From: CALJFL01 sp036961205
Lineage (GTDB): Bacteria > Pseudomonadota > Gammaproteobacteria > Pseudomonadales > Halieaceae
DNA: 64,000 nucleotides
Direction of reading: 5' to 3'
NCBI GenBank assembly: GCA_036961205.1
Contig: JBALVI010000004.1
Span: 1-64,000 of the forward strand
The notes beneath the pieces were generated by a model that was not told the origin of the DNA, did no database searches, and saw only the letters and a program-made list of their open reading frames with translations. Within the stretch, counting starts at the first letter, position 1, and the number at the start of each line of letters is the position of its first letter. The position numbers were made by a program, and so were the translations under genes. Positions 44,557 to 53,002 of the stretch are shown one piece after another.

Positions 44557-46162
44557 GCAGATACCGTGGAGTGTCGTGGCCCACTCGATGGTGGCGGCGC
44601 TACTTATTGTCATTACTGCCTGCTCCTCACAGACTCCCACCAACCGGGCACCCCATTCATTGTCGGAGTTGGAGAAGGGCATCTGTCCACCACAGATCAT
44701 CAGTGTCGGTGGCTCAGATTTCAGCTCCCAGCGTTATGGCTCCAACTTAAGTAATGAGCGGCTGTCGAATTACCAACGACACGAGTTGGAAAACTGTCGT
44801 CGAAAAGTCGCTACCGGTGATGCACGCGCGCTGCAGGCACTAGTCCAGCATTGGACATCAGATAATCGGGCTGACAAGGTGGCGGCGAGCTACGAGCTTT
44901 ACGTTGCCAACGGCCGCGACCGTGAGCGATTGGCCGAGGCCAGTGCCACCCTCTATCAGCTGTATCGGGACGGACAGGGAAACCTGACTGCCAACGAGGA
45001 CGCGGCGTTTAAATATCTGGGACTGTCCGTGCGTTATGGTGTGACCACATATGGTCTGGTCTATGCAGACGCTTTATACCAGCGAGCCCTGTATAAAGAC
45101 GCTTTCCCCTACTACAGCGAAATAGCAAACGGTGCTGCAGCAACCGGTGGCGGCAAGCGTTATTCTGCGGAACAGGTCTGCGAAGTGGACTTCAAGATGG
45201 CAGACCACTACTTTCGCGGGCGCGGTGTCGAGGAAAATTGGTACCTGGGATATTACTACTGGCGTCGTGCCCAGAAGCAGGCGGCCAACCCGGAATGGGG
45301 GTCGTGTATAAGAGACAACTTCGCTTTTCAGGAGCGCTACAAACTCGAATCTGAACGTCTCGGTCCTGCCCAACAGCGCATTGCAAAGCTGTCACCGCGA
45401 GAGCGCGAAGAAATCGAGGAGGCACTGCGTAAATCGACTTATCGAGGACTGGCGACAGTCTCTGCTATGCCCTTCGTAGGCCAGCATATTCCAATTGCTG
45501 TGGTGTCACGCCCCAAAACCAATATTCAGAATCCAGTGAAGAGCGCGACCGCGCCGAGCATGGGTCAAAACTGGACGCCACTGTCGGCCGGTATTTGCAA
45601 ATTTCATGACGGTGGCGAAGTCCTGCCCTGGAGCGATGTATTCGAGCTAAGGTCTCCTACGATATGGACTCTGACCTCAAACAACGGCACAGAGACAACA
45701 CTGGGCTCTGCCGTAGCTGTCGCCAGCAAGAGCCTGATCACCAATTGTCACATGATAAACAACCCGGCAAAAATTAGCCTTCGACAGGGTACTCAGAGGC
45801 TTAGCGCATTCCTGACCTCCGCCGACCCGGAAGGTGATCGATGCATCCTTCAGGTCGCACAACCACTGCCGGGCTACGTTATCTCTGCCAAGAAGAGCAC
45901 CGCCTTACGTGTAGGAGAAGATGTGGCTGCCATTGGCAACCCCAAGGGACTGGACACTTCGCTTTCCCGGGGGATCATCGCCCAGAAGAGGCAGAAGTCA
46001 GGGCGAGCTTACCTGCAGACCGATGCGGCTTTGTCTTCAGGCTCCTCGGGAGGTGGCTTGTTTGATGCTGCTGGCAACCTGGTGGGAGTGACTACGTTTA
46101 CTGTGGCCGCGGGCGAAAATTTGAACTTTGCGATTGCTGTAGAAGAATTCTGTCGAGAGTAG
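44522..46162 (+). CDS. Trypsin-like serine protease lipoprotein with repeat domain
   Basis: 546 residues from the first ATG, which overlaps the previous gene by 35 bases; a start at 44588 is possible but leaves no charged signal end. A lipobox-like VITA-C (Cys34) follows a hydrophobic segment. Residues about 90-300 are Sel1/TPR-like helices. From about 370 to the end there is a chymotrypsin/DegP-type fold with the catalytic triad: His in LITNCHM, Asp in DPEGDRCIL, Ser in SSGSSGGGLFD. There is no PDZ domain. The joining of a solenoid with a trypsin domain is unusual; its target is unknown. Confidence 0.82.
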   Translation: MTVSNSVNCPIKQIPWSVVAHSMVAALLIVITACSSQTPTNRAPHSLSELEKGICPPQIISVGGSDFSSQRYGSNLSNERLSNYQRHELENCRRKVATGDARALQALVQHWTSDNRADKVAASYELYVANGRDRERLAEASATLYQLYRDGQGNLTANEDAAFKYLGLSVRYGVTTYGLVYADALYQRALYKDAFPYYSEIANGAAATGGGKRYSAEQVCEVDFKMADHYFRGRGVEENWYLGYYYWRRAQKQAANPEWGSCIRDNFAFQERYKLESERLGPAQQRIAKLSPREREEIEEALRKSTYRGLATVSAMPFVGQHIPIAVVSRPKTNIQNPVKSATAPSMGQNWTPLSAGICKFHDGGEVLPWSDVFELRSPTIWTLTSNNGTETTLGSAVAVASKSLITNCHMINNPAKISLRQGTQRLSAFLTSADPEGDRCILQVAQPLPGYVISAKKSTALRVGEDVAAIGNPKGLDTSLSRGIIAQKRQKSGRAYLQTDAALSSGSSGGGLFDAAGNLVGVTTFTVAAGENLNFAIAVEEFCRE

Positions 46163-46171
46163 AAGGCCTAC

Positions 46172-46492
46172 TTAAGAATCCGCATCACGCTTGGAAGATT
46201 GGCCTGCGTCGTTAGCGCTTTCTATGTTGCGCCGGGCGCCCTTGTACTTTTCTGAAGAGCTGATGTCACTGCCATCCTGACTACGCCAGGCTTTTTGCCC
46301 GCTGCTACTTTTCTGGCCAGACCCCGAGGCCCCAAAATTACCCTGCTTGACCTTGATCTCGTCTCCTGTTCCATGAACATCGCAGGCCATATCAGTAAAC
46401 GATTTTTTACCTGTTACCGGATCGACACAGACGTATATTTCCGCCAAAGCCAGCTGCGGGATAAAGAGCAAAGCCAAAAAAAGAATGCGCAT
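46172..46492 (-). CDS. Small exported DUF4124-like protein
   Basis: 106 residues from the ATG at 46490-46492, starting MRILFLALLFIPQLALAEIY with a clear signal peptide. Residues 20-45 (YVCVDPVTGKKSFTDMACD) fit the DUF4124 beta-hairpin domain common in gammaproteobacteria. The rest is low-complexity Ser/Gly/Lys/Asp. Function unknown. It converges on the protease gene with 9 bases between the stops; the 219-base AT-rich divergent space to chaC should hold both promoters. Confidence 0.78.
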   Translation of the reverse strand: MRILFLALLFIPQLALAEIYVCVDPVTGKKSFTDMACDVHGTGDEIKVKQGNFGASGSGQKSSSGQKAWRSQDGSDISSSEKYKGARRNIESANDAGQSSKRDADS

Positions 46493-46711
46493 GAAGTAAA
46501 TCTCGTGATGATCAGCCAAAAAAAATAATAGCAATATCGCAATCTGTTAACCCGTAAAAACTGGTGATTTCCGCAGTTAATAATTACCAGACCGCCGAGA
46601 AGATAATTGATAAATCGTGGCGAAAATCGCCTATCTAGCTCCCATTTGCGCCGATATATGCTATTTTTGCGTTTAATTTGAATTTTCACTTAGCCTTGAG
46701 ATCTACAGCCA

Positions 46712-47251
46712 TTGCAAGATCAACACACTGAGCAGACCTGGGTTTTCGGCTACGGGTCATTAATCTACAAAGTTGATTTCCCGTTCCTGGAGCGCAGAGT
46801 TGCCAGTATTAGCGGTTGGGAGCGCCGTTTCTGGCAGGGATCACATGACCATCGCGGCACCCCGGAGGCACCGGGGCGCGTTGTTACCCTCATTCCGTCT
46901 GGAGAAAACCGATGCCGTGGTGTCGCCTACCTGGTTGAACAGGAGGTATTCAATCACCTGGACCATCGGGAGAAAAACGGTTACGAAAGAAACACCATCA
47001 ATATTGCATTTGACGATCATGAGGTCCCCGCGCCGGGCGTGGTATACGTGGCTCAGGCGGGTAATCCAGCGTACCTGGGACCAACAGAGTCCCTTGAGCA
47101 ACTGGCGGCGCACATTTCGCAGAGCCATGGACCCAGCGGCAGTAACCGTGACTACCTGCTGCAATTGGCGGACGCGCTGAGAGCACTCGGAGAACATGAC
47201 ACTCATGTTTTCGCCCTTGAATCACTCCTGTGTCCGCCACTACAATGTTGA
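46712..47251 (+). CDS. chaC: ChaC-family gamma-glutamylcyclotransferase
   Basis: Degrades glutathione to 5-oxoproline and Cys-Gly in studied members. 179 residues from a TTG start. The substrate-binding motif VFGYGSLIYK is at 11-20, and the catalytic Glu87 lies in DHREKNGYER. There is no ATG nearby that keeps the YGSL motif, so TTG is taken despite a weak ribosome binding site. Glutathione specificity is inferred from the ChaC-like motif rather than tested. Confidence 0.87.
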   Translation: MQDQHTEQTWVFGYGSLIYKVDFPFLERRVASISGWERRFWQGSHDHRGTPEAPGRVVTLIPSGENRCRGVAYLVEQEVFNHLDHREKNGYERNTINIAFDDHEVPAPGVVYVAQAGNPAYLGPTESLEQLAAHISQSHGPSGSNRDYLLQLADALRALGEHDTHVFALESLLCPPLQC

Positions 47252-47288
47252 ACCGTGTAACCTATGGCCGCCCGCTTCAGACCATTAA

Positions 47289-48035
47289 GTGATGAGTAAT
47301 ATTCCACTAAACAGCCAATGCCCCTGTGGCAGTGATAAACCCTACTTTCGCTGCTGCGGCAACCTGGATGATCGACACTGGACCGAGAGCGCTCCAGGAA
47401 GAATGCAGGGTAACTTTGCCGACGATAGTCTTAAGCAATACGTTGCAGACGAACCTCGCTGTGAGTTCCCGAACATGCAGTTACCTCCGGGTTTATTCGT
47501 CAAACAGTTGGGTGATTCCTATAACTGGCGAGAGATATCTGCGGCGATGAGCAACACGCCTGATGCCGAGGATGCTTTGGTCAAAGCCCGAAGTGGTGAC
47601 ACCAAAGTCAGCAACTGGCGGGTTACTGATATCGTTGACCAGGGAGCGCACGCATCCAAAGTCACTGACATGGTACGCAGGGCGTTCCATGATGAGGCTG
47701 AACCTTTTTACGGCCGCGAACTGCGCTCATTGGAGACACCGCACATTCTTCGCTACCGTGTAAATTCCTATTACCGGCCGCACGCAGACAGTGATGAGTT
47801 GAACCCCGACAGCCACCGCTGGGAGAAAATTCACGATCGGGACCTAAGCCTGTTGATCTATCTGGATGACGACTACGAAGGAGGCGAACTGGCCTTTCCA
47901 AATTTCGATTTCAGACTGCGGCCACGACCAGGGATGCTGGTAATCTTTCCCTCCGATTTTCGCTATCTTCATGGTGCCATGCCCGTCACCCGCGGTCTCA
48001 GGCACGCTGTTGTCAGCTGGTGCGCACTAAAGTAG
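47289..48035 (+). CDS. SEC-C zinc motif plus 2-oxoglutarate Fe(II) oxygenase
   Basis: 248 residues. The N-terminus has a SEC-C-type zinc knuckle (CPCGSDKPYFRCCG, Cys11, 13, 22, 23). The C-terminal half (about 130-247) is a prolyl-4-hydroxylase-type jelly roll: RVNSYYRPHADSDE holds the HxD iron ligands, YLHGAMPVTRGLRHAVVSW holds the distal His and the 2-oxoglutarate Arg. Both parts look complete. It may hydroxylate a protein bound via the zinc knuckle. It is convergent with another oxygenase of the same superfamily, 7 bases away. Confidence 0.85.
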   Translation: MMSNIPLNSQCPCGSDKPYFRCCGNLDDRHWTESAPGRMQGNFADDSLKQYVADEPRCEFPNMQLPPGLFVKQLGDSYNWREISAAMSNTPDAEDALVKARSGDTKVSNWRVTDIVDQGAHASKVTDMVRRAFHDEAEPFYGRELRSLETPHILRYRVNSYYRPHADSDELNPDSHRWEKIHDRDLSLLIYLDDDYEGGELAFPNFDFRLRPRPGMLVIFPSDFRYLHGAMPVTRGLRHAVVSWCALK

Positions 48036-48042
48036 TACGTCG

Positions 48043-48645
48043 CTAAACAAACGGCTTCTCTCTTACCCACTTTATAGCTACCCACTTTTCGCCCTCTTCC
48101 ACCGGCATGCCCGCGTGGGAGGAAGCGAAGTTGAGCTCGCCATCAATAGTATTTTTCCAGGCCAGCACTTTGCCAGGCTCAGCCTTGATATCGAGGTCGA
48201 TGCTCGTAAATCGGGTATCTCCACCGCGAGAAACCGGGTTGAGATAGATCATAATCGACCAGTCCCGCTGACCCCCGCGGGCCATTTGCTCTTCATAGTA
48301 ATCAGTGTTCGGATGCCAAAAGTCTTCATGGGTTTTGTACTCTTCACCAATGTCATAACGCACCACCTGCAGCGTTTCCTGGTGGCTGCGAGGTAAGTCG
48401 GTGATTTGGTCAACCAGCAATTCTATTTTATCGACAATAACGGGAAGACTATCTGCGTAGAGCCAGGTGCTGCTGCTGGTGCGATAGCCCGATCGTTCCA
48501 GGCCAAGCGTGGTCGACTTCTGCAACTGACTTGTGGCTTTGTCGATGATCGACTGACACTCTTCTGCCGACAGAAAATTCTTACGGGTAAAGACAAATTG
48601 GTTATGCTGATTAAAATCAGTGACTATCGAACTTCCCTCGGCCAT
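48043..48645 (-). CDS. 2-oxoglutarate Fe(II) oxygenase, prolyl-4-hydroxylase-like
   Basis: 200 residues covering one P4H-type domain. YRTSSSTWLY is the family start, iron ligands are His and Asp of YKTHEDFWHP, a distal His lies in SSHAGMPVEEGEKW, and the basic 2-oxoglutarate ligand is Lys in GEKWVAIKW. Similar in plan to the convergent gene at 47289 but without the zinc knuckle. Peptidyl-proline hydroxylation is the family's typical reaction; the substrate here is unknown. The 113-base space to the next gene shows nothing clear. Confidence 0.87.
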   Translation of the reverse strand: MAEGSSIVTDFNQHNQFVFTRKNFLSAEECQSIIDKATSQLQKSTTLGLERSGYRTSSSTWLYADSLPVIVDKIELLVDQITDLPRSHQETLQVVRYDIGEEYKTHEDFWHPNTDYYEEQMARGGQRDWSIMIYLNPVSRGGDTRFTSIDLDIKAEPGKVLAWKNTIDGELNFASSHAGMPVEEGEKWVAIKWVREKPFV

Positions 48646-48758
48646 GCCTGCAATCCCCTTGAAGCACTTACTAGAGCGCAGCTTAACATTGCCAATTTGG
48701 GGCTACCACTGCTTACACTTAATCTCCGGCCGAGGAATCTTAAATGCCAAGTCAAATG

Positions 48759-50081
48759 TCAGGGCAACTCAACACTAATTAACGCGCCTCCCAACGGACT
48801 ATCATCGATCATCAGGCTGCCCTGATAACTGGCAACGATATCAACAGCCACCGCCAGGCCGATACCCTGCCCCAGGTGTCTTGTATCCGCTCGCATGCCA
48901 CGGCCTATGATCACCGCCCGCATTTTCGGATGAATGCCCTCGCCGTCATCCTCGACCCAGAATTTTAACGGTGCAGTACCGCCGCCTGTGGCGCCGATGC
49001 GAACATGTTGGCTGCCGTATTTACAGGCGTTATCCATTAGATTGCCCATCACTTCCATAAGGTCACGTTCATCGCCCCGAAATACTGCGGCTTCGGATAC
49101 CGCGACGTCTATCAGCAGGCTCTTATTGGCGTAAACCTTGAGCAAGCTTTCGCGCAACCGCTCTACCACAGGGGTTACGGAAACAAGTCCCAACAGACGG
49201 TGAGAGCCACCCACTGCCCGCTGCAATTGATAATCGACAATTTGTGACATTAGTATGGTTTGCTCTTTCACCATAGCCTCAAACCCATCATGACTAGAGT
49301 CGCCGCTACGCAAAACGGCCAGCGGAGTTTTCAGGCTGTGCGCCAGGTCGCCTAGGGTATTACGTACCCGCTCGCGCCGCAGGCGCTCTCCCGCAATGAG
49401 TGTATTAAGGCTCTTGGTCAATGCCTGAACCTCAGTCGGGTAGTCCCCTTCAAGGCTTTCGCTGGTACCGTACTCGATAGCGTCTATATCACGTGAAAGA
49501 CCGCGCAGTGGTTGCAGACCCCACAGAAGTAGGAGCCCCTGACAGAGAATCAGCAATAGGGTGACGCCACCCAAGCCGGTCGCCAGGCTCTGTCGATAAA
49601 CAGCGAGCTCTGCCTCCAGCGGACCAGCGTACTCGAGCACGGTAAACAACAGATGGGCTTCCAGACCAGTTTCAGTCTGCCATACGACCCGATAGGTGTA
49701 GTCAAACAAGTTGTCACGTCTGACAAAGGATGAACTACCGGTAGCAAGATTACGACGCTCGGGAAAATACTCCAGCGTGATCGCGGAGCCCGACGACCAC
49801 AGGAGTTTGGCGTCAGGGTCTGTGACGTAAGCGTATAGACCGGAGTCCGGTTGATTCAGTCTGGGTTCCAGTAACTGTTCGGGGAACCATAGAGACTCAT
49901 TATATTCGGCCTCTGCCAGCAGCGTCAGTACATGAAGCTGCAACCGTTGTTCCAAAGCAGTCTCCACACCCAACCGATAGCTTCTGTCCAGATTGAATCC
50001 AACCAGCCCCAGAAACAATGGCAATATCAGGAGGCTGGCAAGTAAAAGTCGACCGGCTAGCGAAGCAGTAATTCTGCGCAT
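48759..50081 (-). CDS. PhoQ-like sensor histidine kinase
   Basis: 440 residues. Two membrane segments (about 10-28 and 168-190) enclose a periplasmic sensor of about 140 residues. HAMP-like linker, then phospho-acceptor His in LGDLAHSLKTPLAVL, N-box MGNLMDNACKYG, and G-boxes VEDDGEGI and GQGIGLAVAVDI. The HSLKTPLA form (with Ser-Leu-Lys) is typical of the PhoQ group. Start and the regulator's stop share one base (TAATG). Last gene of the operon that begins at 51569. Confidence 0.9.
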   Translation of the reverse strand: MRRITASLAGRLLLASLLILPLFLGLVGFNLDRSYRLGVETALEQRLQLHVLTLLAEAEYNESLWFPEQLLEPRLNQPDSGLYAYVTDPDAKLLWSSGSAITLEYFPERRNLATGSSSFVRRDNLFDYTYRVVWQTETGLEAHLLFTVLEYAGPLEAELAVYRQSLATGLGGVTLLLILCQGLLLLWGLQPLRGLSRDIDAIEYGTSESLEGDYPTEVQALTKSLNTLIAGERLRRERVRNTLGDLAHSLKTPLAVLRSGDSSHDGFEAMVKEQTILMSQIVDYQLQRAVGGSHRLLGLVSVTPVVERLRESLLKVYANKSLLIDVAVSEAAVFRGDERDLMEVMGNLMDNACKYGSQHVRIGATGGGTAPLKFWVEDDGEGIHPKMRAVIIGRGMRADTRHLGQGIGLAVAVDIVASYQGSLMIDDSPLGGALISVELP

Positions 50082-50761
50082 TAAGCGTCGCCCTCCAGAA
50101 CAAAACGATAACCGGCGCCGCGCACTGTTTTAATAGGTTTCAGCGTGTTGGAGGGGTCAATTTTTTTGCGCAAGCGGCCGATAAAGACTTCGATCACGTT
50201 GCTGTCGCGGTCGAAGTCCTGATCGTACAGGTGCTCGGTCAACTCCGTTTTAGAGACCACACTACCGGCACGGGTGACCAGATATTCCAGGGTATTGTAT
50301 TCGAAGGTTGTAAGTTCAAGTGCATCGCCATCGAGACGAACCGTTCTGGCGGCAAGGTCTATACTAATCGGTCCAAACGCTACCAGAGATGTGGCCAGAC
50401 CCGCGGCACGACGGTGCAGCGCGTTGATACGCGCCTGTACCTCGGCGAGATGAAATGGCTTGGTGACATAGTCATCGGCACCCGCCTCCAACCCTTCAAC
50501 CTTGTCTTGCCAGTCTCCTCTGGCGGTCAGGATAAGAACCGGAAATACGCTCCCTTGTTGCCGCCATTGCTGGACAACTTCAATCCCGGATATGCCCGGC
50601 AGGCCAACGTCGACCAGGGCAATATCATAGGGATGCTCTGTACCCATATAGAGTGCTTCCGTGCCGTCGGCCGCCTCATCGACAACCCAGCCGGCTTCGC
50701 TGAAATGCTGCGCAAGTTGCAAGCGCAGCCTAGCCTCATCTTCAACAATTAGCATCCTCAT
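50081..50761 (-). CDS. PhoP/QseB-like response regulator
   Basis: 226 residues of the OmpR family. The receiver domain has the acidic pocket in LIVEDEARLR, the phospho-acceptor Asp in IALVDVGLPGISG and Lys in YVTKPFH. The winged helix at about 125-220 ends VIEVFIGRLRKKIDP...IKTVRGAGYRF. It overlaps the PepSY-like gene by 4 bases (ATGA) and the kinase by 1 base. The direct repeats at 51620-51635 are candidates for its own binding site. Confidence 0.92.
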   Translation of the reverse strand: MRMLIVEDEARLRLQLAQHFSEAGWVVDEAADGTEALYMGTEHPYDIALVDVGLPGISGIEVVQQWRQQGSVFPVLILTARGDWQDKVEGLEAGADDYVTKPFHLAEVQARINALHRRAAGLATSLVAFGPISIDLAARTVRLDGDALELTTFEYNTLEYLVTRAGSVVSKTELTEHLYDQDFDRDSNVIEVFIGRLRKKIDPSNTLKPIKTVRGAGYRFVLEGDA

Positions 50762-51030
50762 GAGCTGACTTTCACGATAACAACTCTGCCAGAGTCCTGT
50801 AGCAATTTGACCCTATAGCCTCTTTTATCTCGCGTAACCTTAAGCACTTTGCCACCGTGACTGGCTTTGGCTTGAGCCGCCGCCTGCTGTGCCGTCATGT
50901 CCGTTTGTTGATTTTTTGAGGGCGGATTCTTTTGCGACTGCGCATAGCTATCCGTCGCCGACAGCGATACAGCAAGCACCAGAGTAATGAACAGTGCGGA
51001 GCAGAAGCGCAGTATTAAAGGCCTAGGCAT
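50758..51030 (-). CDS. Small exported PepSY-like protein
   Basis: 90 residues with a signal peptide (ends near TDSYA, about residue 30), a Gln/Asn/Lys linker and a C-terminal PepSY-like segment (AAAQAKASHGGKVLKVTRDKRGYRVKLL... GRVVIVKV). Small PepSY proteins are often encoded with PhoPQ-like pairs in gammaproteobacteria, perhaps to tune the sensor. It overlaps the response regulator gene by 4 bases. Confidence 0.78.
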   Translation of the reverse strand: MPRPLILRFCSALFITLVLAVSLSATDSYAQSQKNPPSKNQQTDMTAQQAAAQAKASHGGKVLKVTRDKRGYRVKLLQDSGRVVIVKVSS

Positions 51031-51047
51031 AAAGGATATCTCCGACG

Positions 51048-51569
51048 CTACTTCACCGGGCGCAGGTCAACATGTAGCGTCATTGACTCACCGGGGTGGT
51101 TTCGGGTTTCAGTCTGGTAGATAGTATCTCCATACTGGTAGCTAACGCGATAGCCAATTATCTGCTCGACATCCCGCAACTCATAATCCACCTCACAATG
51201 ATTCTCGGTAACATAATAAGCCGCTGCATTGCGGCGGTGGCTGTAATCATTGCCGATTGAGGCGCCCAGTAAGGCGCCAACGCCAGCTATTACCGGCTGA
51301 TAATGGCTATTGTGACCCAACGCCCCTGCCGCTGTACCGCCGAGGATAGCCCCTAATAGTGACGGCGTTGCCGAGTGATTGCCACTACTGCGAAGTACTT
51401 TAACGCGCTGATCGTAACAGGACTTATGTGGTATTTTTTCGGTGGTAATACGCACGATAGGAGCGCTCGCCACCACAGGTACTTGTACCGTGTGGCTGGC
51501 TGTTTTAGCCAAGGCTGGTGTTGCTATAAGCACAACCGCAAGCAAAAATATCTTTCGCGTACTGTCCAT
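51048..51569 (-). CDS. Glycine-zipper exported protein, first gene of operon
   Basis: From the ATG at 51567-51569 (GGAG 8 bases upstream) it has 173 residues with a signal peptide ending near ALAK. The centre holds a glycine-zipper 2TM segment (LLGAILGGTAAGALGH... PVIAGVGALLGASIGN) as in outer-membrane SlyB/Lpp-type proteins. SlyB is a known PhoP target in enterics, which fits the operon. The C-terminal half is beta-rich with conserved Cys. An upstream in-frame start at 51662 would read through the operator and is rejected. Confidence 0.82.
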   Translation of the reverse strand: MDSTRKIFLLAVVLIATPALAKTASHTVQVPVVASAPIVRITTEKIPHKSCYDQRVKVLRSSGNHSATPSLLGAILGGTAAGALGHNSHYQPVIAGVGALLGASIGNDYSHRRNAAAYYVTENHCEVDYELRDVEQIIGYRVSYQYGDTIYQTETRNHPGESMTLHVDLRPVK

Positions 51570-51601
51570 TTTTCTGACTCCAAATAGATACCACAGGCAG
51601 C

Positions 51602-51635
51602 ACAATACCTGACCCTGTGTGAACTCAAACTGAAC
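51602..51635 (-). promoter_or_regulatory. PhoP-box-like direct repeat and -10
   Basis: On the minus strand GTTCA-6-GTTCA has an 11-base period (51635-51620), the layout bound by OmpR/PhoP-family regulators. A -10-like TATTGT (51607-51602) follows 12 bases later, so bound regulator would overlap the -35 position. The transcript would reach the glycine-zipper gene and the two-component pair. More GTTCA-type units lie at 51653-51677 towards the divergent gene. Confidence 0.5.
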
Positions 51636-51729
51636 GAACACGGCAAGTTTTTGTTCATCCATTCAGTTCTGGTTCAGCTGCCGGGGCGTAATCTTGTTTC
51701 CGAGGCCGACAACTCTGAGGAGAAAGATG

Positions 51730-52218
51730 ATGAAGAAGCTAATAGTTTACGCAATGGCTACCCTGATGCTGACAGCTACCGGCAGCGCTCTGGCAGAGCG
51801 CCGCCACCAGGACGGCAAAAAAAGCCACCACTCAGGGAAGTATTACCAGGATAAACACCACGGCAATTACTCCCGGCATAACTACAAGCGGGGCTACCGC
51901 CATGGATATAGGTCGAACTATGGCCATTACGGCCGCAAGTCGTATAACTATAGGCATCACGGCTACTACAACCGAAACTACTATTACCCGTCCTATCTCG
52001 GTGCAGCCCTGTTCGGTTCAGCGTTAACGTATAGCCTTTACCATAGCCACAACGGTAATCAGTGCTATGAGAACCACGGCAGTAGCGGTAATAACAGAAA
52101 CTATAGCGGCGAGAGCTACAGCGGCAGTACCACCGAAGTGGTCGGATGCCACCGGATTGAACAGCTCCCCGACGGTAGCGAAAGACGGGTAGAGGTACCG
52201 CTGTCGCAATGTAACTAA
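51730..52218 (+). CDS. His/Tyr-rich exported protein
   Basis: 162 residues from the ATG at 51730 (GAGGAG 7 bases upstream; an ATG one codon earlier is equally open). A signal peptide (MKKLIVYAMATLMLTATGSALA) is followed by a very His/Tyr/Lys/Arg/Gly-rich region of about 60 residues, a hydrophobic stretch near LGAALFGSALTY and a C-terminal VVGCHRIEQLPDGSERRVEVPLSQC with paired Cys. The His content suggests metal binding; function unknown. It is divergent from the PhoPQ-like operon and probably under its control. A terminator follows 33 bases after the stop. Confidence 0.8.
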   Translation: MKKLIVYAMATLMLTATGSALAERRHQDGKKSHHSGKYYQDKHHGNYSRHNYKRGYRHGYRSNYGHYGRKSYNYRHHGYYNRNYYYPSYLGAALFGSALTYSLYHSHNGNQCYENHGSSGNNRNYSGESYSGSTTEVVGCHRIEQLPDGSERRVEVPLSQCN

Positions 52219-52251
52219 CGCCGTAGATATTCAAAATTCATGAGAGGCTTT

Positions 52252-52273
52252 GGGGGCTACGCCCCCCTTTTTT
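52252..52273 (+). terminator. Rho-independent terminator
   Basis: A GC-rich stem, GGGGGC (52252-52257) pairing with GCCCCC (52261-52266), has a TAC loop and a run of six T (52268-52273). It ends transcription of the His/Tyr-rich gene and may also act against the convergent lipoprotein transcript. Confidence 0.85.
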
Positions 52274-52305
52274 GTGCTCGCAAAAACGCGGCACACATCT
52301 GGATC

Positions 52306-52974
52306 CTAGATCGGCAGAGGAATAAACACCCTGGACGCAGCATGCACTACCGAAGTGACCTGCCTATCGGTAGAGTCTCCGGCAATCCGTGCCATCATTT
52401 CCTGCAAGACAATCAGCTTACCGAACAGCCGCTCAAAACTGAGGTTGTCTACGACGCCCTGATACTCACTGCTGATCAGAAAAGGTGCGCCACTGGCCTG
52501 ACGGGAGTTCTTCAAACGCCAGACCAACACATCCACATTGTGAGCGCTTGCCAAAAGCTTTTCTGCGTCCAGCGTATCAAACATAAAGAACTCGGGATTA
52601 TAGCCGTAAGCATTGCGCAACATACCTCCCAGCCCAACGATCAGCGCAAACACGCGATCACCAGAGAAATGTGGATTGAACACCAACTCAAGCGCAGCCA
52701 CTTCCTGTCGGTAGGCGAGCTCCTTGAAGCTTAACTCCTCGCGACTGCTGGTCAGCTGCGACAAGCGGCCCTCTATCGTCATCCCGGGGCTCTTACGCAG
52801 TTCCTGCGGGTTGCGTTTGTACAACTTAACCGTGAGCTCCCTGATTAATCTCCGTGACTCCATAACAAATTCATCGGAAACCAGATCAACGTCAGATTTC
52901 GCCAGGTTTTTCAGTTCATAGCCACCACAGCCAGTGAGGCAAAAACACAGTAAGATGAATGTCAGGATTCGCAT
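52306..52974 (-). CDS. Lipoprotein of unknown function
   Basis: 222 residues from the ATG at 52972-52974. It starts MRILTFILLCFCLTGCGGYE with lipobox CLTG-C (Cys16). The body is largely helical with no motif I recognise; a Gly-rich hydrophobic stretch (VFALIVGLGGMLRNAYGYN) is in the middle. The frame is open to 53274 but the extension lies antisense to the divergent gene. The two start codons are only 28 bases apart, so promoters of each gene must lie within the other's leader or coding part. Confidence 0.75.
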   Translation of the reverse strand: MRILTFILLCFCLTGCGGYELKNLAKSDVDLVSDEFVMESRRLIRELTVKLYKRNPQELRKSPGMTIEGRLSQLTSSREELSFKELAYRQEVAALELVFNPHFSGDRVFALIVGLGGMLRNAYGYNPEFFMFDTLDAEKLLASAHNVDVLVWRLKNSRQASGAPFLISSEYQGVVDNLSFERLFGKLIVLQEMMARIAGDSTDRQVTSVVHAASRVFIPLPI

Positions 52975-53002
52975 AGCAACAGTGTACAAAATAGCCAACA
53001 GC

